A stretch of 9,329 bases of DNA. Origin: Janthinobacterium lividum (lineage in GTDB: Bacteria; Pseudomonadota; Gammaproteobacteria; Steroidobacterales; Steroidobacteraceae). The translations under genes were made by a program, and so were the position numbers. Positions 1 to 6,179 of the stretch are shown here, one piece after another. The stretch's first letter is position 1. Each line of letters begins with the position of its first letter. Below the pieces are notes generated by a model, which worked only from the letters and a program-made list of their open reading frames with translations, was not told where the DNA came from and did no database searches. The stretch lies in assembly GCA_943327025.2 (NCBI GenBank), contig CALPVO020000073.1, forward strand, positions 1 through 9,329. Direction: 5' to 3'.

Positions 1-177
1 GAATTCGAATTGCCAGGCACGGAGGCCCGATTGCGGCGGGAAGGCGACCGGCTCATTCTCGAACCCGTAGAGGCTGCGTCCCTGCACGAACTCATCCGTG
101 CCTGGGAGACGGAGCCTCCGCTCGAAGAGGACATTCCCGAGTTCCCGGATGAATCGCCTGAACCGGTCTCGTTCTAG
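1..177 (+). CDS. vapB: VapB-type antitoxin, 3' end only (5' end outside the window)
   Basis: An open frame runs from base 1 to a TAG at 175-177 and gives 58 residues with no start inside the window, so the N-terminus is missing. The visible part begins with an LPGTEARLRREGDRLILEP segment, which matches the end of the AbrB/SpoVT-like DNA-binding fold of VapB antitoxins. An acidic, proline-rich tail follows (PPLEEDIPEFPDESPEPVSF). In this family such a tail wraps the partner toxin and blocks its active site. The VapC/PIN gene starts 9 bp downstream on the same strand, the usual antitoxin-toxin order. VapB-VapC complexes normally repress their own promoter, which would lie upstream of the window. 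Family assignment is fairly sure despite the truncation; the target is unknown. Confidence 0.82.
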   Translation, partial: EFELPGTEARLRREGDRLILEPVEAASLHELIRAWETEPPLEEDIPEFPDESPEPVSF

Positions 178-186
178 GGCGTCGTC

Positions 187-597
187 ATGCATCGCTATCT
201 GTTGGATACGAACGCATTGTCGTCATTGGTCCGTCGATCTTCCGGGGCAGTACGCCAACGAATCCTGAGCTTGCCTAAGGGTGCCGTGGTGACCAGCCCA
301 ATCGTCTTGTGCGAAGTGCGCTTCGGCCTGGAGAAGCGCAACTCCGCGGCACTGAACGAGCGCGTCCGCAAAACGCTAAATGCCTTGGAAGTGCTGCCGT
401 TGAGCCCGGGTTTCCCGGAGATCTACGGAAAACTGCGCGCCACCTTGGAGGCCGCGGGCACGCCGATCGGGGCCATGGACTTACTCATTGCCGCCCACGC
501 CCTAAGCGAAGGGGTCACCCTCGTCACGGCCAATGTGCGCGAATTCACGCGCGTTCCCGGTCTTCGCATAGAGAACTGGGAAGCAGAAGCCGGCTAA
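187..597 (+). CDS. vapC: VapC-type PIN-domain ribonuclease toxin
   Basis: This is a complete 136-residue PIN-domain protein, the usual VapC length. The N-terminal MHRYLLDTNALS carries the first metal-binding Asp (D7 in LDTN). E43 lies in LCEVRFGLEK, D98 in the PIGAMDLLIAAHA helix, and the C-terminal LVTANVREFTRVPGLRIENW block supplies N116, matching the late T(A/N)N..EF signature. These acidic residues bind Mg or Mn in the family's RNase active site; known VapCs cleave tRNAs or rRNA. The active site looks intact, so the toxin is probably functional when free. The ATG at 187 is 9 bp after the antitoxin stop and has only a weak AGGG upstream, which suggests coupled translation. It converges on glpD with 17 bp between stops and no obvious terminator. 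The RNA target cannot be predicted. Confidence 0.93.
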   Translation: MHRYLLDTNALSSLVRRSSGAVRQRILSLPKGAVVTSPIVLCEVRFGLEKRNSAALNERVRKTLNALEVLPLSPGFPEIYGKLRATLEAAGTPIGAMDLLIAAHALSEGVTLVTANVREFTRVPGLRIENWEAEAG

Positions 598-614
598 CTC
601 CCGGCCCGCTATTC

Positions 615-2153
615 CTACCCCGCGCGACGCGCCAGCCAGGCTTGCAGCACGTCGGCGCTGCCTGCCGGCACATGCAGGCCCAGCTTGGTACGACGCCACA
701 GAATGTCTTCGGCGGTCACCGCCCACTCTTCTCGACGCAAATACTCAACTTCCGCGGCATAAAGCCCGGGAAGCACTTCTTCGCCCAGCCCATAGTCGCC
801 AGCGCCTTCGGTGGCGGGCGGTGCCGCAGGAAAACGCGTGCCATAGCAGCGGGCCCAACGGTCGGTGAGCGTGGGCGGCAGCTTTGGAAACTGCAACCGC
901 AAGGCGGCGCGCCAAGCGTCCATATCTCCACCGGGCACATCGCCGCCGGGCAGCGTGGCTTCGCGCGTCCAGGGGCCGGTAGCCGCAGGGAAGAACGGCG
1001 CCAGCTTCTCCAGCGCATCTTCCGCCAGTCTGCGGAAGGTAGTGATCTTCCCGCCAATGACATTCAGCAGCGGCGCACCTTCAGCATCGAGCACGAGGTG
1101 GTAGTCGCGCGTGACGCCCGCGGCTTCTTCTTCCTCGCTGCCCATGAGCGGGCGCACGCCGGAATAGGTATGGACGACCTCAGCTGGCGATACTGACTGC
1201 TTGAAGTACTTCGTGGCCAGAGCGCACAAGTAGGCTACTTCGTCGGCATCAATCGCCACCTGCGCCGGGTCGCCGCGGTAGTCGACATCGGTGGTGCCGA
1301 TGAGCGTGAAGTCCTGCTCGTACGGAATGGCGAAGACGATGCGGCGGTCGCTGTTCTGGAAGATGTAGGCGTAGTCGTGGTCGAAGAGCTTCGGCACGAT
1401 GATGTGGCTGCCCTTCACCAAGCGAACGGAGGCACCGGGCTCGGCGTGGAAGGCTTGCTCCACAAAGTGCTGCGCCCATGGGCCGGCAGCGTTCACCACG
1501 GCGCCAGCGTTCACCGTACGTTCGGTACCGTCGGCGGACAGCAAGGTGGCCTGCCAGCGCGAAGCCAAGGCGCCAGCGGCGGGAGTGCCCTTCGGCCCAG
1601 CAGTACCATTTCCCGTCCGCTGCAGCTTCGTGCACCGCGTGCGTGTCAGCACTGTGGCGCCATGGGCGGCCGCATCGACAGCGTTAAGCACCACCAGTCG
1701 CGCGTCATCCACCCACACATCGGAATACACAAAGCCCGTCTTGAATTGCGGCTGCAGCGGTTCGCCGGACGCATGCCGCGCCAGCTTCACTGCCCGCGAG
1801 CCCGGCAAGCGCTTGCGTCGTGCCAAGTGGTCGTAAAGGAACAAGCCAATGCGAATCATCCATGCCGGACGCAAGTGCGGTTCGTGCGGCATGACAAACC
1901 GCAGCGGCCAGAGAATATGCGGCGCCGCAGCCAGCAACACTTCTCGTTCCGCCAGTGCCTTCTGCACCAGCCCGAACTCGTAGTACTCCAAGTAACGCAG
2001 GCCGCCATGAATGAGCTTGGTGCTGGCCGAAGACGTATGCGCCGCCAAGTCGTGCTGTTCGCACAACACCACCTTCAACCCACGGCCGGCAGCATCACGC
2101 GCGATGCCAGCACCGTTAATACCGCCACCCACTACCAGCAGGTCGCAATCCAT
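615..2153 (-). CDS. glpD: Aerobic glycerol-3-phosphate dehydrogenase (FAD-dependent)
   Basis: GlpD oxidises sn-glycerol 3-phosphate to dihydroxyacetone phosphate at the inner face of the cytoplasmic membrane and passes electrons to quinone. The 512-residue protein opens with the FAD-binding GGGINGAGIARDAAGRG (residues 9-25), followed by TSSASTKLIHGGLRYLE. By alignment from memory with the E. coli enzyme, substrate and catalytic residues appear kept: R53, Y54, H250 (KGSHIIVP), R334 (YSGVRPL), R349 (TRDY) and K369 (GGKIT). The C-terminal DAO_C region includes AEDILWRRTKLGL. I chose the ATG at 2153 because it places the FAD motif as in E. coli GlpD and has a weak GAACGAG ahead. A GTG at 2174 would add seven residues and overlap the upstream dehydratase gene, whose stop is 8 bp from the ATG. 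A Gly/Ala/Pro-rich insert lies near residues 180-198. No glpK, glpF or glpR is in view. Confidence 0.96.
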   Translation of the reverse strand: MDCDLLVVGGGINGAGIARDAAGRGLKVVLCEQHDLAAHTSSASTKLIHGGLRYLEYYEFGLVQKALAEREVLLAAAPHILWPLRFVMPHEPHLRPAWMIRIGLFLYDHLARRKRLPGSRAVKLARHASGEPLQPQFKTGFVYSDVWVDDARLVVLNAVDAAAHGATVLTRTRCTKLQRTGNGTAGPKGTPAAGALASRWQATLLSADGTERTVNAGAVVNAAGPWAQHFVEQAFHAEPGASVRLVKGSHIIVPKLFDHDYAYIFQNSDRRIVFAIPYEQDFTLIGTTDVDYRGDPAQVAIDADEVAYLCALATKYFKQSVSPAEVVHTYSGVRPLMGSEEEEAAGVTRDYHLVLDAEGAPLLNVIGGKITTFRRLAEDALEKLAPFFPAATGPWTREATLPGGDVPGGDMDAWRAALRLQFPKLPPTLTDRWARCYGTRFPAAPPATEGAGDYGLGEEVLPGLYAAEVEYLRREEWAVTAEDILWRRTKLGLHVPAGSADVLQAWLARRAG

Positions 2154-2161
2154 AGGCTCGT

Positions 2162-3271
2162 TCAACTTTGCCACTCACTGCACTGGTAGGTGGCCTTGGC
2201 CAGCCACGCGGGGTTGATGTCCACACCCCAGCCTGGCGCCGAAGGAATGCTGAGGCAGCCACTGTCGACGTGGTACGGGTCGCCGAGGAACAGCTCCTGT
2301 TGCCAGGGGTAGTAGTCGGCACCTTCGATGGAAAACTCGAGATACTTGCCAGCATTCGGGATGGCTCCCAGCAAGTGCATGGTGCAAATGGTGACGAGCG
2401 AAAGGTTGGCGCTGTGCGGCGTGCATGGCAGGCCGTGTTGGGCCGCCATGTCAGCCACCAGCAAGGTCTTCGAAAGACCACCCATGTACATCACGTCCGG
2501 CTGCACAATATCCACGGCACGCATGGCCAGCATGCGCTGCCAGGTGGCGAGGTCCCAGTCTTGTTCGCCGCCCGTCACGTCCAAGTCCAGTGCCGCTGTC
2601 ACTTCGCGGGTTTGCTCCAGCTGCCAGTAAGGCACGGGCTCTTCGAAGTGACTAATGCCGTTGGCTTCAAGCAGGCGACCCACTTCGATGGCTCGCTTTA
2701 CGGAAAAACCACTGTTGGCGTCGACCAGCTTGGCGACGCCATCACCAAGAGCGCGTGATACGGTCGGAATGACTTCTTCGGTGCGGCCCGGCCATTCATC
2801 CACGTCGCGGCCGCACTCCGCGGCCACACGCCACTTGAAGGCATCAAAGCCCTGTTCGTCACGCAATCGCGCCAGACGAGCCGCTTCATCCTGCGGTGTA
2901 ATGTCGCGCTTCATGGAAGACGCGTAGGCACGCAGCCTTCCGGGCTTGCCGCCCAGCAGCTCCACCACCGGCTTGCCTTCCAGCTTGCCACGCAGGTCCC
3001 ACATGGCCGTGTCGAGCCCCGCCAGAGCGCGGCAACGATAGCTGCCGGGGTATTTGTGTTCGCGCTCTTCTATGCGCTGAACCAGCGGCAGAACCTCGAG
3101 TGCATCCGCGCCCAACGCCCAAGGCGCCACCTGCCGGTGGAACACTTGGGCCGTGATGTCCGCGTTATAGGTAGAAGTCTGCCCCCAACCGGTATTGCCA
3201 GCCTCCGTTGTCAGCTTCACGAAGCAGACAAATTCGTCGGCGAAGGTCTCGAGCTTGGCAATGCGGAGCAT
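2162..3271 (-). CDS. Mandelate racemase/enolase-superfamily protein, probable sugar-acid dehydratase
   Basis: The 369-residue protein has the two-domain enolase-superfamily layout: an N-terminal capping domain (about 1-115) and a TIM barrel. Barrel residues are in the expected order: K146-x-R148 (FKWRV), metal ligands D184 (VDANSGF), E210 (FEEPVPYW) and E236 (GGEQDWD), the D259 (QPDVMYMGG)-H286 (PHSANLS) dyad, and E312 (LEFS). This pattern belongs to the mandelate racemase subgroup, which abstracts a proton alpha to a carboxylate; most members dehydrate aldonic or aldaric acids. The exact substrate cannot be read. The ATG at 3271 is preferred over an in-frame GTG at 3307: it has AGGAAG just upstream and begins [10 protein letters not shown] as relatives do, whereas the GTG lies inside a hairpin. 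glpD follows almost directly and a transporter gene precedes it, fitting a catabolic role. Confidence 0.9.
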   Translation of the reverse strand: MLRIAKLETFADEFVCFVKLTTEAGNTGWGQTSTYNADITAQVFHRQVAPWALGADALEVLPLVQRIEEREHKYPGSYRCRALAGLDTAMWDLRGKLEGKPVVELLGGKPGRLRAYASSMKRDITPQDEAARLARLRDEQGFDAFKWRVAAECGRDVDEWPGRTEEVIPTVSRALGDGVAKLVDANSGFSVKRAIEVGRLLEANGISHFEEPVPYWQLEQTREVTAALDLDVTGGEQDWDLATWQRMLAMRAVDIVQPDVMYMGGLSKTLLVADMAAQHGLPCTPHSANLSLVTICTMHLLGAIPNAGKYLEFSIEGADYYPWQQELFLGDPYHVDSGCLSIPSAPGWGVDINPAWLAKATYQCSEWQS

Positions 3272-3274
3272 GGG

Positions 3275-3280
3275 CTTCCT
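3275..3280 (-). promoter_or_regulatory. Shine-Dalgarno that decides the dehydratase start
   Basis: On the minus strand AGGAAG stands three bases before the ATG at 3271, with its AGGA core five bases away. No comparable site precedes the in-frame GTG at 3307, so translation most likely starts at the ATG. Confidence 0.6.
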
Positions 3281-3304
3281 GAAGGGATTAGCAGGTGAAG
3301 CCAA

Positions 3305-3329
3305 CACGGCGGCCGCATGGCCGACCGTG
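3305..3329 (-). promoter_or_regulatory. Intercistronic hairpin between MFS and dehydratase genes
   Basis: Bases 3305-3309 (CACGG) pair with 3325-3329 (CCGTG), and 3310-3314 (CGGCC) with 3319-3323 (GGCCG). This gives ten G/C-rich pairs around a four-base loop with one bulged base at 3324. It lies about 23 bp after the MFS stop and 33 bp before the dehydratase ATG. A smaller five-pair stem (TGGCC at 3333-3337 with GGCCA at 3346-3350) sits next to it on the MFS side. There is no uridine tract on the minus-strand RNA, so this is not a standard intrinsic terminator. It could act as an attenuator, an mRNA-processing or stability element, or a leaky terminator. Function is inferred from position only. 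Confidence 0.5.
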
Positions 3330-3352
3330 ATTTGGCCGTTGCGAAGGCCAGG

Positions 3353-4627
3353 TTAGGTCTTCGTGCGGATGCTTTCCAACCCCAAGGCATCCGGCCCTTG
3401 TTCGCGCCGCCACAGCGCCAGCACGCTCCACAGTGCCGTGAGACTGATGATGAAGAAGAACGCCATCATCGGCAGGTAGCCGTCAGGATTTTCCTTCGAG
3501 GCACCATACAGGTCCAGCAGGCTGCCAGCGGCGAGGTTGGCTCCGGTCAAGGCAATGTTCTGCACCACGCTGATGAGACCCAACGCCGTTCCCAAACGCC
3601 GTTGCTCGACCAGCATGGTGGTGGACGGCCAGATGACGCCAGGGACGACCGCAAAGCTGATCCCCATCATGGCAGTGGAAATCCACAAGCTCCAATCCGT
3701 AAGCACCAGCACCAGCAACGTTGCTGTCATGAGCAGCGTACCGAATACCATCATGGTGGCACGCCGGCCGTAGCGGTCTGCCACATAGCCGAAGAACGGA
3801 GTAGCAAACACGGCTGTGAAGAACACCCAGCTGTTCACCACCGAGGCCTCGACGTTCGTCAGGCCTTTCACGTTCTCGAAATAGCCAATGCCGAACGTGC
3901 TACGGAACGGGAAGAAAACTGAGGCGTACAGGACGTGCAGGCCAAGGATGTACCAATAAGAACGATTGAAGGTCAGCACATCCGACCAGCTGGCGCGGTC
4001 ATGGGTGGGCGCCGCTGGCAGCACCTTTTCGTGGCCTACTTTCCTGTCTACCCACCAATAGACCAGAATGGCCAGCAGACTGATGCCCGTGATGCCTGCA
4101 CCCAGCCACAGCGGATATTCAACTCCCTTGGCGTAGAGACTGGCGGCCCAATGGGGAGAGGTATCCGCCGAATAAGAGCCCACACGAGCAAGACTGAGAA
4201 ACAGCGTTACCGCAATACCGATGCCCGCCTTGGGGAACCACTGCGCCAAGACGGCCAGCAACGCCATGAACAAGCCTGTCTCGGCCATGCCAAATAGCAT
4301 GCGCCCCAGGGTGATCACGACGAAGTCGCCGCCCCCAGCAGTCAGTGCCGCGCCAATGAACCCGGCGACCGCCGAAGTCAAAGCGACACGAGTAGCGGTG
4401 TAGCGGTCAATAGCCCAGCCAGCAAACAGTGCGAAAAAGATATTGGGCAGACTCAATACCGCGTTCAGCGTGCCGATGTCGGTATGCGAGAAGTTGCGCT
4501 CTGCACGCAATTTCTCGACCAAAGGCGCCACCACGTCGTATTCGTAGTAGTGCCCGGAGATAGCCAAGGCGGCCAGCGCCAACACCACCCAGCGCCACGG
4601 AGATAACTTGGCCAACGTCTCAGTCAT
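3353..4627 (-). CDS. Major facilitator superfamily transporter, substrate unknown
   Basis: The 424-residue protein has about 12 hydrophobic segments in two halves with a hydrophilic central loop (WVDRKVGHEKVLPAAPTHDR region), typical of MFS secondary transporters of the inner membrane. The loop-2/3 motif A appears as GWAIDRYTATRVAL (about 70-83), and its second-half counterpart is GYVADRYGRRATMM. A polar and aromatic HYYEYD cluster in TM1 (about 26-31) may line the pathway. The LSLPNIFFALFAGW run before motif A recalls MFSD1-like and organic-anion-type families, but I cannot assign a substrate. The ATG at 4627 has AAGGGG nine bases upstream, overlapping the stop of the FAD oxidoreductase gene, so the two genes are very likely co-transcribed and translationally coupled. 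With the downstream dehydratase it probably imports the acid those enzymes act on (inference). Confidence 0.92.
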   Translation of the reverse strand: MTETLAKLSPWRWVVLALAALAISGHYYEYDVVAPLVEKLRAERNFSHTDIGTLNAVLSLPNIFFALFAGWAIDRYTATRVALTSAVAGFIGAALTAGGGDFVVITLGRMLFGMAETGLFMALLAVLAQWFPKAGIGIAVTLFLSLARVGSYSADTSPHWAASLYAKGVEYPLWLGAGITGISLLAILVYWWVDRKVGHEKVLPAAPTHDRASWSDVLTFNRSYWYILGLHVLYASVFFPFRSTFGIGYFENVKGLTNVEASVVNSWVFFTAVFATPFFGYVADRYGRRATMMVFGTLLMTATLLVLVLTDWSLWISTAMMGISFAVVPGVIWPSTTMLVEQRRLGTALGLISVVQNIALTGANLAAGSLLDLYGASKENPDGYLPMMAFFFIISLTALWSVLALWRREQGPDALGLESIRTKT

Positions 4628-4636
4628 CGCATTCGA

Positions 4637-4642
4637 CCCCTT
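4637..4642 (-). promoter_or_regulatory. Shine-Dalgarno of the MFS gene overlapping the upstream stop codon
   Basis: Minus-strand AAGGGG lies nine bases before the MFS ATG. Its first two A residues are part of the TAA stop (4641-4643) of the FAD oxidoreductase gene. This arrangement favours ribosome re-initiation and supports a single transcript for the pair. Confidence 0.6.
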
Positions 4643-6005
4643 AATGGATACGCGCTTTCTGCCGGACCAACTCCGCCTGAACCTTGCGAATGTCTACGCT
4701 CTGGAAGGTTTCGCCGGTCTGCAATGAGACAGCAGCGGCAACGCCGGCGCCCTGCCCTGCGACTGCACAACACATCATGTTGCGCACCGCGGCATGGGAA
4801 GTTTTGTCGCCACCGATGGCACGGCCGGTGACCAGCAGATTGCCCACGCCTTGCGGCAGCATGGACCGATACGGTACGTGGAAATACCGGCCGGTGGTGG
4901 GAATGATGAGGATGCCGTAGCCATCGATGAATTCCGGGAAGATACCGATGGAATCCTCGAAGCGGCCTTGCTCGCGCACATCGTGCGCCGTCATGTTGTA
5001 AACGGCATCTATCTTGCGCGTGTCGCGCACACCCAGTGTCATGCCAAAGTTGCGCAGCTTGGCAATTTCGCAGCCGGGCATGGCATGGCGCAGGGCATTC
5101 ACGGCATGGATAGCCTGTGCACGGCCTTCCATTTCGCCGCGGGTCAGGTCTGCGGGGTCGGTGCCATCGATAGCGGGCACGGACACCAAGTTCAAATACG
5201 TCAGGTCGCCCTGGTCGCTGACGGTGCCCCAGGTTCCTGCAATCGTATTGAAGTTCGCGGGAATGATGCCGTTCGCCGCCGCCTGCTTGAAAGGCTTGCG
5301 CAGGAACGGCGAGAACATCTCGTCTTCCTTGCCGCTGGTTTCAATGCTCCATTCCCCGTTGCCGACCCAACTGCGGTAGGTCTGCGGGTCCGCCTTGACG
5401 GCGTCCAGAAAGCGCTGCTTGTTCACGCCGCTCATGGAGAACATGACCGAGGCCGCCATCATCTCTTCGCGAGGCGTCTTGTGAACGCGGGCACCCGCGC
5501 GCGTGGCAATATCGGCATCGCCGGTAGCGTCGATGATGCGCTTAGCAAGGATGGCTTCACGCCCCGCCTTGCTTTCGGTGATGACGCCGATGAGGTTGCC
5601 GTTTTCGATGATGGGCGCGACGCACAGGCGATGCAGCAACGGCATGACGCCGGCTTCTTCCACCATGACGTCCGCTACCCACTTAAACATCTCGGCATCC
5701 AGCGCATGGCTGAGCGACTGCGGTTCGGGCATGGCGGCGCCCATGGCTTTGGCGCGTTCTTCGAACTCGATGCCAATGCCTTCGCTGTCGATGGTTTTTT
5801 CGTGGCGGTACCAGGCAAAGCCTTCGACGCCCACTTGGGTAATGTTGCCGCCGAAGCAGCCGTTACGCTCCAGCAGGGCCGTCTTGGCGCCGGCACGCGC
5901 TGCCGCCAGCGCTGCGGCCAAGCCGCCAGGCCCACTGCCCACGACCAACACGTCCGTCTCGAGAATGACGTCGACGGCACGCGCTGTTTCGTGAATTTTT
6001 TTCAT
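4641..6005 (-). CDS. FAD-dependent oxidoreductase (FAD_oxidored, PF12831-like), substrate unknown
   Basis: The 454-residue protein has an N-terminal Rossmann fold: TDVLVVGSGPGGLAAALAAA with GSGPGG at 23-28, E46 at the end of strand 2 (LLERNG) as ribose-binding acid, and CFGGN at 50-54. A second FAD-contact block, IIDATGDADIATRAGA, follows near 161-176. The C-terminal NLLVTGRAIGGDKTSHAAVR and MMCCAVAGQGAGVAAA segments match the closing flavin-binding part of PF12831-type oxidoreductases. There is no signal peptide, so it is probably cytoplasmic. The reaction is unknown; dehydrogenation of a hydroxy acid or amine would suit the neighbours. I chose the ATG at 6005, with GCAGGAAG upstream at rather long spacing, over a TTG at 6026 that would add seven residues. 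It is probably first in a unit with the MFS gene 13 bp downstream. Confidence 0.88.
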   Translation of the reverse strand: MKKIHETARAVDVILETDVLVVGSGPGGLAAALAAARAGAKTALLERNGCFGGNITQVGVEGFAWYRHEKTIDSEGIGIEFEERAKAMGAAMPEPQSLSHALDAEMFKWVADVMVEEAGVMPLLHRLCVAPIIENGNLIGVITESKAGREAILAKRIIDATGDADIATRAGARVHKTPREEMMAASVMFSMSGVNKQRFLDAVKADPQTYRSWVGNGEWSIETSGKEDEMFSPFLRKPFKQAAANGIIPANFNTIAGTWGTVSDQGDLTYLNLVSVPAIDGTDPADLTRGEMEGRAQAIHAVNALRHAMPGCEIAKLRNFGMTLGVRDTRKIDAVYNMTAHDVREQGRFEDSIGIFPEFIDGYGILIIPTTGRYFHVPYRSMLPQGVGNLLVTGRAIGGDKTSHAAVRNMMCCAVAGQGAGVAAAVSLQTGETFQSVDIRKVQAELVRQKARIH

Positions 6006-6091
6006 GGCTGAATGAGCTTCCTGCAAGCGGTTCTATAGCCACTGTAAAGGCAGAAAGGCCGCGCCGATAGCCCAGTTGCGACACCCCCAGA

Positions 6092-6125
6092 CCGGTAAGC
6101 GGCATTCATGTAGGCCGCCTACCGG
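6092..6125 (-). promoter_or_regulatory. Strong hairpin in the gap between BCCT and FAD-oxidoreductase genes
   Basis: Bases 6092-6103 (CCGGTAAGCGGC) and 6114-6125 (GCCGCCTACCGG) form a 12-bp inverted repeat around a 10-base loop. The plus strand has one A/C mismatch, but in minus-strand RNA that position becomes a G-U wobble, so all 12 positions pair. This favours a structure acting in the minus-strand transcript. It begins about 54 bases after the BCCT stop and ends about 86 bases before the FAD-oxidoreductase ATG. No U-tract follows, so it is not a textbook intrinsic terminator. It may be a 3'-end stabiliser, part of a leader, or a protein-binding palindrome. The same 174-bp gap has a possible -10 (TATAGA on the minus strand, 6032-6037) but no good -35, so I do not call a promoter. 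Confidence 0.55.
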
Positions 6126-6179
6126 GTCGAGACGGCAAACCCGCAGCGGCGGGGCCAGCGACTCGCCGGTCGGACTCCT

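Noticed and set aside
1..6. GAATTC at the first base, suggesting a cloning junction
   Set aside because: The first residues read straight into a normal VapB sequence, and GAATTC also occurs at 540-545 and near 6287, so a vector joint is not supported.
598..614. Possible bidirectional terminator between vapC and glpD
   Set aside because: The 17-bp gap has no stem with a T-tract on either strand.
309..1196. 295-codon plus-strand open frame overlapping vapC and antisense to glpD
   Set aside because: Its translation is Arg/His/Gln-rich with no recognisable domain, and it overlaps two genes with clear catalytic motifs. It is a GC-driven shadow frame.
1377..2189. 270-codon plus-strand open frame antisense to glpD
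   Set aside because: Same reasoning: no domain, skewed composition, and it lies fully across GlpD motifs and the glpD start.
4794..6011. 405-codon plus-strand open frame antisense to the FAD oxidoreductase
   Set aside because: The opposite strand encodes a complete flavoprotein with conserved motifs. The plus-strand product is low-complexity (His/Arg/Gly/Ala-rich) with no domain.
6032..6060. Possible promoter (minus-strand TATAGA) for the FAD oxidoreductase gene
   Set aside because: No -35-like hexamer lies at 15-19 bp; the nearest candidates are poor. Not called as a feature.
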